64,000 bases of DNA from Streptomyces agglomeratus (GCF_001746415.1 NZ_MEHJ01000001.1:8252501-8316500); one strand, 5' to 3'; numbered from the stretch's first letter, positions 44,247 to 52,360 are shown. The notes: generated by a model from the letters alone, not told the origin. Numbers and translations: made by a program.

Positions 44247-45371
44247 TCAGGAGTTCGACGGCGACGGCGAAGGAGATGCCGTTGCTGCGTCGGGGCTTGG
44301 GGTGGTGGCGTGCGGCGCCGCCGAGGGCGGACTGCTCGCGCGGATCGCCGGGGCGTCGTCGACGGACGCGACCTCCCAGCGGCCGGCGCGGGACCTGAGG
44401 GTGAGCGCGTAGCTCAGCGAGACCGGGCTGCCGGCCTGGTCGGTGGCGTCGACCTGGACCAGCTGGTGCAGCACCGTGCCGTCGGCCGGCACCTTCTGCT
44501 GACCCGAGCCGGACGAGTCGTCCTGGACGCCGGTCACCTTCACCGCGGCGTACGGCGCAGGGCTGATCGGCTGGAGCCGCGTGCCGGGCGAGGTGTACCG
44601 GTCGAGTTCGGTCGTGCCGGTCAGGTAGGCGGCCAGGAACCCGCGCGCGGTCTCGACCGACGGGTCCGCGCTGCTCGACCCGCGGTCGGTCTCGTACGCC
44701 AGACCGCCCGGCTTGAGCGCGGTGGGCGCGGCCACCTGCGCCGGCAACGACGTCGCCGCGTAGCCGGCGGTGGCACCCTGCTCGGTGCCGCCGGCGCCGG
44801 CCGGGCCAGTGGCCTGGATCCCGACGCGGAAGTACTGGACGCCCAGCCGCTTGGACTTGCCCTTGTCATCGTGGGCGGTGACCTCGGCAGCGACGGTGAC
44901 GGACCAGTAGCCGGGCTGGACCTCGCGGGAGGCGATCACGGTGGACTGCGTAGCCGTGCGGGTCCCGGGCTTGACCGCGAGTGCGACGGAGCCGGAGTAG
45001 TACGGCGCCAGGTCCCGCTCGGTGCCCTGGCCAGCCTGCAGATAGGCGGCGACGAACAGCTCGGCGAAGCCGGCCGGCCCGACCGGCGACGCCGGCGTCG
45101 CCGCGGCGACCGGCTTGTCCGCGCCCTGGGCGGGAGCGGACGAGGAGAGGAACGCGAGCGTGCCGAGGACCGGGCCGGAGACCACGAGCGCCCAGACACC
45201 GGCACGGGCCAGCCGGGAGAGGCCGGCCATCTGGGCCGTGCTCGTCTTCCACCCGGTCTCATCCGGCTCGTCCGCGGGCGTCTCCTGGATCTCGTCGACC
45301 TCCTCGTCCCAGGCCTCTGCCTCGACGAGCTGCTTTTTGGCCGCCTTGCGCGGCCGGCGCTGCCGCTTCAC
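44247..45371 (-). CDS. TcpC/VirB8-like transfer protein
   Basis: A 374-residue protein from GTG 45371, which overlaps the stop of the preceding gene (GTGA). A charged cytosolic start (residues 1-50) is followed by one membrane helix (ARAGVWALVVSGPVLGTLAF). Two NTF2-like domains follow: FAELFVAAYLQAG to YFRVGI at about 100-215, and TARGFLAAYLTG to LRSRAGRWEVASVDD at 250-350. Two tandem NTF2-like domains after a single helix are the signature of TcpC (VirB8-like) proteins of Gram-positive conjugation systems. It probably forms a scaffold linking the membrane complex. Confidence 0.8.
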   Translation of the reverse strand: MKRQRRPRKAAKKQLVEAEAWDEEVDEIQETPADEPDETGWKTSTAQMAGLSRLARAGVWALVVSGPVLGTLAFLSSSAPAQGADKPVAAATPASPVGPAGFAELFVAAYLQAGQGTERDLAPYYSGSVALAVKPGTRTATQSTVIASREVQPGYWSVTVAAEVTAHDDKGKSKRLGVQYFRVGIQATGPAGAGGTEQGATAGYAATSLPAQVAAPTALKPGGLAYETDRGSSSADPSVETARGFLAAYLTGTTELDRYTSPGTRLQPISPAPYAAVKVTGVQDDSSGSGQQKVPADGTVLHQLVQVDATDQAGSPVSLSYALTLRSRAGRWEVASVDDAPAIRASSPPSAAPHATTPSPDAATASPSPSPSNS

Positions 45372-45640
45372 GACGCCGTCCGCAGGGCCTGGACGGTCAG
45401 GACCGTCGAGATGCGCTCCTTGAGCTGGTCCGGCGTGCGCTGCAGCAGCACGTCCCACGACGCCAGAGATGCCTCCGACTCCCTGTCGAGGAAGGCGCGC
45501 ATCTGCTCGTGCAGGCCACGGTCCATTGGCCGGCTCACCAGCGCGGCGGCGATCTTGGTCAGCTCGCGCGAAGCACGGGCCACACGGGCCTCGTCGGCGT
45601 CGAGCAGCTGTCGGCCGGTGCCGGCCGGGGGCGTGGTCAC
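45368..45640 (-). CDS. small helical protein, first gene of the secretion operon
   Basis: A 90-residue protein predicted to be all helical (DEARVARASRELTKIAAALV, then MRAFLDRESEASLASWDVLL). It has no membrane segment or cysteine. It lies about 75 bp downstream of the shared regulatory element C and is coupled to the TcpC-like gene by a four-base overlap. It could be a cytosolic adaptor or regulator of the channel. No family is recognised. Confidence 0.65.
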   Translation of the reverse strand: MTTPPAGTGRQLLDADEARVARASRELTKIAAALVSRPMDRGLHEQMRAFLDRESEASLASWDVLLQRTPDQLKERISTVLTVQALRTAS

Positions 45641-45712
45641 GTCGGTTCTCCCGGAGTCGAAAGGGTGGGGGCGGGGCGTTCAGGTAGGGCTGGACCGATC
45701 TGGCAGCCCTCT

Positions 45713-45752
45713 CGCCTGCTACAGGTGTTGAGGAAGCGCGCGGTGTGACAGT
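45713..45752 (-). promoter_or_regulatory. shared operon element, site C
   Basis: It reads CGCCTGCTACAGGTG (45713-45727), 14 nt, then GGTGTGACAGT, followed by a T-run. It differs by one base from the palindrome of sites A and B and keeps the exact spacing. It lies upstream of the secretion operon (start 45640). Confidence 0.75.
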
Positions 45753-45812
45753 CGGACCGAGGTTTTTTCGAGCAACTTCTGCGGCGCCCGATCCGAGGGG
45801 TGCCAGCGGCTC

Positions 45813-46766
45813 TCAGGCCGCGGCGCAGTACTGCGCGAGATCCGACTTCGCGCGCAGCATGCGAACGGCACGGCTGGCGTGCTGCCGCAGCAGGTCTCCC
45901 TCGTGACCCATGGACCGGGTCGTCATGTGCCGCTGGTCGGGGCGCTGCGAGGTGGACAGGTAGTACCGGGCGATGCGCTGCGCCTCGATCACCTTGAGCG
46001 CTCCGACCTCGACGGCCCACAGCAGCAGGTCGAGGACCTCCGTCCGCGTCTCGTGACGCGACAGGGCCGGCGCGTCGACGTCGACGAGCTCCATCTGGGC
46101 GGCCCGCACCAGCAGGTCGGCGAGCTCGACCGTGCGGTGCGGGGTGTCGGGGTCTTCGCTGGAGACGACGTGCGCGTATCGGGCGTGGCACTCGGCTGCG
46201 GCCAGGGGCGCGACGCCGGCGGCGAAGTCCTGGACGTCCTCCACGTCGTCGAGGCAGGAAGCCAGAGTGCGGCGGGTCAGCTGCAGGGTGTCGAGCGCGA
46301 GGTTGTTGAAGATCCGCCGCGGCCGCCGGTCGAGCGGGTAGGTGCGGACGACCTCGAAGGCAGCGCCCAGCACCGTCGCACACACGTCGTCCCACGGCAG
46401 GCCGTAGGACCTCCGCTGCGTCTTCGCCATCAAGACCGCCTTGGGCAGCAGGACCCGCACGGCTACCCGCCACGCGAGGTGAGCGTCGAAGCCGGCCCCG
46501 CCGGCCCACTCGACCAGCAGGTGCATCACGCGGTCGTGGCCGTCGAGGTCACCGCGGCGGTGGAGTTCGGAGATCTTGTCGACCACGTCCTGGGGGCCGG
46601 CCGCTCCGGCGAGGTCCGGGTGCTCTCCGGCCCACGCGGCGACGCGGTCCGCCGCCCGGAGGTCACGGCAGAGCGCGGCCCAGTCGCGGTTCATCACGGT
46701 GAGCGTGTCGTAGCGGGGCGTGGACTCGGAAGAGTCGAGTGCCGGGGTGTGCTGGGTGGTGGCCAC
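45813..46766 (-). CDS. sigma-factor-like regulatory protein
   Basis: A 317-residue protein from GTG 46766. Residues about 105-175 (RVLLPKAVLMAKTQRRSYGL, PWDDVCATVLGAAFEVVRTY, RRPRRIFNNLALDTLQLTRR) look like sigma-70 region 2. The C-terminal 90 residues (ALKVIEAQRIARYYLSTSQR and HEGDLLRQHASRAVRMLRAK) look like region 4, with its HTH and the closing RA..LR helix. The likeness is weak and from pattern only. It is monocistronic, and is placed between the origin-like repeats and site C, so it could direct transcription from sites A-D. A plain DNA-binding repressor is an alternative. Confidence 0.5.
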   Translation of the reverse strand: MATTQHTPALDSSESTPRYDTLTVMNRDWAALCRDLRAADRVAAWAGEHPDLAGAAGPQDVVDKISELHRRGDLDGHDRVMHLLVEWAGGAGFDAHLAWRVAVRVLLPKAVLMAKTQRRSYGLPWDDVCATVLGAAFEVVRTYPLDRRPRRIFNNLALDTLQLTRRTLASCLDDVEDVQDFAAGVAPLAAAECHARYAHVVSSEDPDTPHRTVELADLLVRAAQMELVDVDAPALSRHETRTEVLDLLLWAVEVGALKVIEAQRIARYYLSTSQRPDQRHMTTRSMGHEGDLLRQHASRAVRMLRAKSDLAQYCAAA

Positions 46767-47332
46767 GTCCGTGTCCGTCCTTTCGCGCCATCTGGTCTCG
46801 ATGGCGCTCACACTCCCGACACCCCCCTTGACCGCGGTCTGACTGCTCTCGCGGCGCGACAAGGTCAAGGGAAAACAGGCCTCGGCACCTGGATGTCCCG
46901 GGTGGGCAAGGGGGCCGTGGTCAAGGGGTGGCCCGGGTGGGCAAGGGGGTGGGTGCCCACCGGGTGGGGTGGGTGGGGGTGTGCCCCACTCCGGCCGGGG
47001 CCACTGGCCATGGATGGACTTCGGGGCCGGTGCCGGCTCCATCCACTGGATCGGACGGAGCCCACCGAGTGATGGACCGCGCCCTCGTTGCGGGCTGCGT
47101 ACATCCACGCACTGGCCACCGAGTGGGCTCGGCGCTCCCGCCCATCCACCCATCGCCATCGCGATGGACGCCATCGCCAACTCGGGTTGAGACCCGCGGG
47201 CCGCCATCACATCTGGACGTCGTTCTGTACCGCTCCGGTGCGCGCAGGGAGAGGACTACCCGGCCCCATTGGACCGGCCGCCCGTACCGGTGCAGTGCGC
47301 CAGCCTCCGCGGTTCTGGGTTGGAAACGTCCA

Positions 47333-47376
47333 TGCCGTTTCCCCTTGACCTGGGTCGAGGTCAAGGGGAAACGGCA
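47333..47376. repeat. 18-bp perfect hairpin of the origin-like region, copy 1
   Basis: TGCCGTTTCCCCTTGACC (47333-47350), loop TGGGTCGA, then the exact complement to 47376. It contains two head-to-head GGTCAAGGGG units. A second copy with 14-bp arms and loop TGGGCCGA lies at 48327-48362. Confidence 0.9.
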
Positions 47377-47761
47377 GATGCCCAGGCCCGTGGTCAAGGG
47401 GTGGAAGGGAGGCCGGTCAAGGGGGCGGGGAGGACAGAGGGGGCAGCACGAGAAGCCGCCCGCCTGAGGCCCACCCTGGGTGGGGCACGTGCCGCTTCCC
47501 GCCTCGTCCACCGTCCGCCATCGGTGGACGTCACCGGTGTACTGGGTTGGATGGAGCCCACTGTGCGGACGGACCAGACCCGGCCCATCGGGTGTCGTCC
47601 ATCGGGTGGTGCGGGCCGATGGACGACATCCGATGGCGCTGGTGGCTCTCCACCGAGTGGGTTCCATCGGTACGCGGAGCACTGGACGGAGCCCACTCGG
47701 TGCGCAGTGGCGGCGATGGGAGTGGACCCGCGAGTTTCCGGCGTGCTGCCCCGGAACGTGC

Positions 47762-47793
47762 GGAAGCCCGCCCCGATGCCGGGGCGGGCTTCC
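47762..47793. terminator. strong hairpin, likely terminator
   Basis: GGAAGCCCGCCCCG, a 4-nt loop ATGC, and CGGGGCGGGCTTCC. It follows a short minus-strand coding remnant that ends at 47810 (reading ELDVELTPKGEKHAAEM), so it is probably that lost gene's terminator. Confidence 0.7.
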
Positions 47794-47809
47794 GCCGGTT
47801 GTCCGCCAC

Positions 47810-47905
47810 TCACATCTCGGCGGCGTGCTTCTCACCCTTCGGCGTCAGTTCGACATCCAGCTCGTCGCTGCGGCGGGTCACGCTGACCCGAGATAACACC
47901 CGATG
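47810..47905 (-). pseudogene. C-terminal scrap of a lost small gene
   Basis: The minus-strand frame ends SRVSVTRRSDELDVELTPKG and a few more residues before TGA at 47810. The balanced charged composition is unlike the Pro/Arg-rich shadow frames around it, and a strong terminator follows at once. Upstream the frame degenerates into origin-region repeats. It looks like the tail of a small protein overrun by the tandem modules. Confidence 0.4.
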
Positions 47906-49120
47906 GCGCGGGCGGCACTCCATCGGGTGGGCACCAAGGCGAACGCGGAGTCCTGGACGGAGTCCACCCGGTGGGTGGACTTCGGCGCCGGTTGCCCGCT
48001 CCGTCCACTGGATTGGATGAAGTACATCGAGTGGATGGACCAGGACCCATCGCGGGGTGTTCGGGTCCATCCACGCTCAGGCCCCGCGGTGCGCCGCCCG
48101 CCCACACTTCAGTCCATTGCGATGGACGCCATCGCGAGGTCGGGCTGAAGCCCCGGGCTGCTAGCACTTCTGCACGGCGTTCCGCCCGCCCCGGTGCGCG
48201 CCCGGGAGAAGGCCTGTCCACCCCGTCGCTCGTCCGCTGTTCGGCTGGCCCGTGTCGAATCGGCTACCGCTGGCGTCGGTGCAGCGCCCCAGCCGCATCA
48301 GGTCCTGGACGGTGAGCGGCCGCCGGGTTTCCCCTTGACCTGGGCCGAGGTCAAGGGGAAACGGCAGGGCCACGGCCGCGGTCAAGGGGGGAGGCAAAGC
48401 CGGTCAAGGGGGGAGGGAGCTCGCGCGGCGAACTTGGTCAAGGGGGGAGAGAAGTGCGAGGGCACGTCAGAAGGTGCCGCCGGCGGACACCCCGGGTGGG
48501 TGACATGTCCCACCGCCCGTCTGGGCTTCGGGCAGACGCCGTCTCTCGCCCTGTCCGCCGGTTCCCATCGGTGGGCGCTACCGGTGCGCTGGGACCCGGG
48601 GGCATTGAGTGGAGTCCACTGTCGGGTGTCGTCCACCGGGGGAGTGGCTGATGGGCGACACCCGATGGCGAGGGCCGGACCCCACTCCACTGAGTGGGCT
48701 CCACCGCGCACACGGTGGAGCCCACTCAGTGCGCGGCGGCGGGCGATGGACGGCGGGTTGTGCGAGTGGACCGGGACGGAGGCGGCCGTCGCATCGGACT
48801 CGGTGGCCTCCACTCATCCTGTGGCCGCACCCCTCGGCCCCACTCCACGCCGGTGACTTCGAGGTGCTGCGGCGCCCGGCGATGGACGGTGAGATTCCCC
48901 TTGACCCGGACCGCGTGTCAAGGAGGATCCCGGCGGGTGGGGAAAGCCGGTCAAGGGGGCCTCCGCGCTACGAGGAACCCTGGTCCGGAACGGCCGACGG
49001 GGCGCGGTGCGGTTGATGGGCCGAGCTCCGCCCTTCGGCGCCCGCGAGTGGGACGCGATCCGGCGGATGTGGCCCGGGGCCACCCGGGAGTGGCGAGCCT
49101 CGACGGGTGGAGTGGGCGGC

Positions 49121-50737
49121 TCATGATGCGGCCCGCTCCATCCGGCGGGTCCGGCACCGGACGCAGAGGCCGGTGGAGCCGAGGGCCGGACGGGTGCATC
49201 CACTGCCGTCCCATCCCGCGCACACTCCGGGGTGTGCCGACGGAAACGGACCACCGCTGGCCCGTCCACCCTCGTGCTCCTCTCGGCACGGCTTGCACCT
49301 GGGGGCCAGCTCGGCGCCGTTCAGCACCAGGACGGCGCAGCCGCACTCCGGGCACCGGCCCCGGGGAGCCGCGGGAGTGGACGGCTGGACGGGAACACGA
49401 GCAGGGACGGGATGGACGATGGCGGGGGTGGGCGCCTCGGGCTGCGCCGTGGCGCGGCGCCGGTCGCGGACGATCTCCTCGCACACTGAGCACCGGCGGC
49501 CGCTGCTCCACAGGACGCCGGCCTCGCAGTCGAAGATGCCGCAGCCCCAGTGGGGCAGGCCGACACCGAGGATCCACCGGCCGGGATCGCGGATCTCGTC
49601 GGAGAAGGTGCGGCAGACCCGCGTCTGGAGGCGCTGCCGCAGACGGGCGTCGTCGACGCCGGAGCGCAACTGTCGGCCGACTTCCCGGGCGATGCGCCGC
49701 TGCATGTAGACGCTGGTCTGCCGGTAGAGCCAGTGGACCGGCTCAAGGACGGCGTGCACCCGGGCGCTGATGCTCAGACCGGGTCCGGCGTAGGTGCTGG
49801 TGGTGTTGGTCAAGGGGGTCTGGTGGTCATCCGCGCGCAGCGCGAGCCCGCCTTCGCCTTCGCCGTGCGACGGTTGCAGACCGCGGTTTTCCACACCTTC
49901 ACCTACCTGTACCTCGCCTACGGCGGGTGAGAAGAGGGCTCGCTCGTCATCAGGTCGGTCAGTCCTAGGTTCTTCCTTAGTCGCGAGTGATCCCTCACCA
50001 GCCGACGAACCCGATCCCTCACCAGGACCAGAAGTGGAGGAGGACGCGACGTCCGTGGAGAACGGTTGTCCACAGGCCAGGTCCTGAGCGGCGGGCGGGA
50101 TGTCGTGAGCGACGAAGTGGTGGCGGCCGCGCACGCCAGCGCGCCGCTCCACAGTGATCCACCGCGTCGCCTCCAGCTCGTCGACGATCTCCCCGGCAGC
50201 CGCGGTGGTGAGCGGCTGGCCGGACCGTCGGCCGCTGTGGTGGTGCAACGCCCCTGCGATCTCCGACTCGGTGAGCGGGATCTCCTGGGCCTGGGCGTAG
50301 GCGATGAGTGCGTACGCGCGCAACTGTCGCGGGGTGAGGTCCTCGGACGCCGCGACGGGGGTCCACACGAACCGCTCAGCCGAGGAGAGCGGCCGGGTAC
50401 GTCGCACCGCCGAGGTGCCGCACCCGCCGGGCAGGGAACGGCGGGTGGAGGACAGCTCGACGACGCCGTCGGGCCCGGGGCGCATCAGCTGGGTCATCCC
50501 GCGCTCGACGGAGGCCTTGGACAGGCCCACGTACTCCGCTATGGTCACGGTCGCCGCCGTGCAACCCTCCGGACGCAACGCCAGCGCGGTGATCTTCACG
50601 TACGCGGTCACCGCGACGTCGGCGTAGTGCGGGTTGGCGACGAGGCGCAGGGGCACCTTCACGCGCTGACGGCGCTGCGGGCGCGCCTGATCGCCCGCCG
50701 GCGGCGGGCTGCTCGGTACTGCTGCTGTGCGGAGCAC
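49121..50737 (-). CDS. putative plasmid replication initiator / HTH and zinc-finger protein
   Basis: A 538-residue protein from GTG 50737 after AGGAGA. Residues 25-75 form a first winged helix (VAVTAYVKITALAL, then TIAEYVGLSKASVERGMTQL). Residues 130-215 form a second (TPRQLRAYALIAYAQAQEIP, then EIAGALHHHSG and GEIVDELEATRW). A disordered middle follows, and the last 150 residues hold three Cys clusters (CGIFDCEAG..CSVCEE, CPECGC..CKPCREE, CAGWDGSGC..CVRCR), probably zinc-binding. Its place amid iteron-like repeats, which also occur inside the gene near 49808, suggests replication initiation. A transcription regulator is the alternative. Confidence 0.6.
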   Translation of the reverse strand: MLRTAAVPSSPPPAGDQARPQRRQRVKVPLRLVANPHYADVAVTAYVKITALALRPEGCTAATVTIAEYVGLSKASVERGMTQLMRPGPDGVVELSSTRRSLPGGCGTSAVRRTRPLSSAERFVWTPVAASEDLTPRQLRAYALIAYAQAQEIPLTESEIAGALHHHSGRRSGQPLTTAAAGEIVDELEATRWITVERRAGVRGRHHFVAHDIPPAAQDLACGQPFSTDVASSSTSGPGEGSGSSAGEGSLATKEEPRTDRPDDERALFSPAVGEVQVGEGVENRGLQPSHGEGEGGLALRADDHQTPLTNTTSTYAGPGLSISARVHAVLEPVHWLYRQTSVYMQRRIAREVGRQLRSGVDDARLRQRLQTRVCRTFSDEIRDPGRWILGVGLPHWGCGIFDCEAGVLWSSGRRCSVCEEIVRDRRRATAQPEAPTPAIVHPVPARVPVQPSTPAAPRGRCPECGCAVLVLNGAELAPRCKPCREEHEGGRASGGPFPSAHPGVCAGWDGSGCTRPALGSTGLCVRCRTRRMERAAS

Positions 50738-50867
50738 ACTTCTCCTGTCGCAACGGTGCCGCGGGGCGGCGACTCGGGTGCGCTGGGTCTCGACGGCGTC
50801 CGGCTAGGACGCGCGGTCTGGGGTCTGGCCAGGGGCACTCGGACGGAAGCTGAAGGAACGGGTCCTT

Positions 50868-50907
50868 CAGCTGCTACGGGTGTCGAAAAGGCCGACGGTG
50901 TGACAGT
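50868..50907 (-). promoter_or_regulatory. shared operon element, site D
   Basis: It reads CAGCTGCTACGGGTG (50868-50882), 14 nt, then GGTGTGACAGT. The palindrome is less symmetric than at sites A-C, but spacing and the second box are unchanged. It lies about 130 bp upstream of the Rep-like gene (start 50737). Confidence 0.7.
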
Positions 50908-50934
50908 CCGGCCGAGAAAATCCCTGGCGAGCTT

Positions 50935-51145
50935 GTGACCTGCGGGTCAAGGGGGTGTCCGGGGTGGCGGCAGGCCCCCTTGACCCGCCCCTTGGTCGGG
51001 GCGGTGAAGGTCCGTCGCCCGGGCGTCGAGAGCGAGACACCGGCCTTGCTGGTCAAGGGGGGCCGACCGGGGCTGGTCAAGGGCAGACCGCTGGACCGCT
51101 CCGCGCCGCGGCCGATCCCGGCCGGGGTGCCGACCGCGAGAGTGG
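50935..51145. repeat. iteron-like GGTCAAGGGG cluster upstream of the Rep-like gene
   Basis: Four copies occur here in mixed orientation, near 50945, 50977 (inverted), 51051 and 51074, with spacings of 20-75 bp. They extend the series seen at 46,824-48,970 to the other side of the gene. No coding signal is apparent before about 51,146. Confidence 0.7.
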
Positions 51146-51493
51146 ACCGCCCTGAGCGACCTCCGCGCCCGCGCCTACCTCCGCGACGCCTTCCGCGACC
51201 TCGACGACCAGGACGAAGACGACGACCCGCACCCCCATGACTGCGCAGGACGCTGCTACGGCACCGGCGAAGTCCTTACCGTGCTCACTTGGGAGCACCA
51301 CGGCGACGGCATCTACACCCCTATCCACCAAGAACCGGTCCTCTGCTTCGGCACCCCCACCGCCCACGCCCCGGACTGCGCCACCTGCGAGGGCCACGGC
51401 TTCACCTACACGCCCGGCTACCGCGAACTCTGCCTCGACGGGCGCACCTCCGACAGCGAGCCGGCCGCCACCCTGGCGTCGCAGGGAGCATGA
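51146..51493 (+). CDS. small zinc-ribbon-like protein with two CxGxG-type motifs (start uncertain)
   Basis: The frame ending at TGA 51491-51493 has clear coding character back to about 51146: LSDLRARAYLRDAFRDLDDQ, acidic residues, DCAGRCYGTGE, then CATCEGHGFTYTPGYRELC. The paired Cys/Gly motifs resemble half of a DnaJ-type zinc finger. The frame is closed upstream at 51005 and has no ATG or GTG before GTG 51281; CTG 51152 or a start lost by mutation are possible. It is one of the few plus-strand genes in the plasmid block. No function is assigned. Confidence 0.5.
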   Translation, partial: TALSDLRARAYLRDAFRDLDDQDEDDDPHPHDCAGRCYGTGEVLTVLTWEHHGDGIYTPIHQEPVLCFGTPTAHAPDCATCEGHGFTYTPGYRELCLDGRTSDSEPAATLASQGA

Positions 51494-51586
51494 CCCCACC
51501 ACGTCCCAGACGGCACAACCGCCGGCGCCAAGCGGCACGCCCAACCTGCGCCGGTGCCCCGGCCCGGGGACGCACCAACGGACTGT

Positions 51587-51746
51587 GATTTCTCCCCCTG
51601 ACCCAAGAGAGGGAGAAATCTCCCCCACATCAACGGAGAAATCTCCCCCCACACACACGGCAACGGAGAAATCTCCCCCTGAGGGGGCGGAGATTTCTCT
51701 CCCCTCCCCAGAGAACCCACTTGCCGGAGGGGGTGATTTCTCCCCC
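51587..51746. repeat. six hairpin repeats of the GGAGAAATCTCCCC type
   Basis: Three units GGAGAAATCTCCCC at about 51612, 51635 and 51665 are each a small inverted repeat (GGAGA, AA, TCTCC). Three related units containing GATTTCTCCCC lie at 51587, 51691 and 51734. The spacing is 21-43 bp. No protein frame explains them, and they may be protein-binding sites. Confidence 0.7.
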
Positions 51747-51826
51747 TTGCGTAGATGCCAAAGAGGAGAGGAATCACACCCCGCGAGAGCAGGTCTTGGC
51801 ACCGCTGAACACGCCAAGGGGCCAGC

Positions 51827-51910
51827 TTGCTCTGCAACTTGCCCCACAAAGTGCTCTACAACTTGCTCTACAACTTGCCTTTCAGCTTGCTCTGCAACTT
51901 GCCCCCACGC
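51827..51910. repeat. seven tandem 12-bp iterons
   Basis: Seven head-to-tail units near TTGCTCTACAAC: 51827 TTGCTCTGCAAC, 51839 TTGCCCCACAAA, 51851 GTGCTCTACAAC, 51863 TTGCTCTACAAC, 51875 TTGCCTTTCAGC, 51887 TTGCTCTGCAAC and a weaker unit at 51899. The perfect 12-bp phase is compatible with coding in some frame, but no start or context supports a gene. Tandem short repeats near a Rep-like gene are typical of plasmid iterons or partition sites. Confidence 0.75.
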
Positions 51911-52009
51911 TGCGCCCCCGACAGGCAAAACTGCACTTCAACGGGACGGTCAAGGGGGCCTGCGCGCGCCGACTACTTCTCTACGAGACCCCCAAGGGCA
52001 TGAGGACAC

Positions 52010-52360
52010 CAGCGAAGAGTGACAGGAGAACGACGGTGGAGCAGGAGCCGGCTGGAGCGAGGAGGAGTACGGAACCGAGTCGGGACGGAGAGCAGAGGTG
52101 GGAGAGGACGAGAGGAAGGACGAGTGGAGGAACAGCGTGAGCAGCAACAGCAATCGAGACGAAGGAGCCGAAGAGCATAAGAGCCGATGGGAACGAGGAC
52201 GAGTTGAAGAAGACAGGAACAGAGGAGACAGAGTCAGACCACGACGTGAGAGGGCGAAAGGTGAAAGCGGGTCAGGGGAGCGGAGACGGTTCGGGGGCGA
52301 GGAGCTGACCCGGTCGGCGAGGGCTGCCGAAAGCAAGCGGCCCCGCCCAGCGAGACGCTG
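52010..52360. other. 350-bp purine-rich, strand-asymmetric tract
   Basis: The plus strand is overwhelmingly G and A here (for example GGAGCGAGGAGGAGTACGG and GAGAGGACGAGAGGAAGGAC). A frame from 52098 to 52361 would encode a very Arg/Glu-rich peptide, but it has no ribosome binding site and I do not call it. Possible roles are an origin-associated unwinding or triplex tract, or a structured RNA. Confidence 0.5.

Larger units (their letters stand above)
46824..48970. repeat. non-coding tandem ~1-kb modules with iteron-like GGTCAAGGGG
   Basis: No credible gene lies here. Two modules of about 1 kb follow each other. The motif GCGATGGACGCCATCGC at 47161 and 48119, the large hairpin at 47333 and 48323, and GGTGTCGTCC at 47591 and 48625 occur in the same order. 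Scattered through both are many copies of GGTCAAGGGG in both orientations, GTGGGCTCC/GGAGCCCAC pairs and CCATCGG/CCGATGG pairs. Placed next to the Rep-like gene, this has the look of a replication origin, transfer origin or centromere. Confidence 0.75.

Noticed and set aside
40980..45731. A 1,583-codon plus-strand open frame
   Set aside because: It is antisense to the VirB4-, TcpE- and TcpC-like genes. No domain and no start signal; long antisense frames are common at this GC content.
46928..48856. Several frames of 90-220 codons inside the tandem modules
   Set aside because: They differ between the two modules, are Pro/Arg/Gly-rich and lack starts, so conservation is at DNA, not protein, level.
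51077..51928. A minus-strand gene with a Glu/Val heptad start across the 12-bp repeats
   Set aside because: It runs through the hairpin repeats and antisense to the CxGxG gene and has no ribosome binding site. The heptad pattern follows from the 12-bp DNA periodicity.
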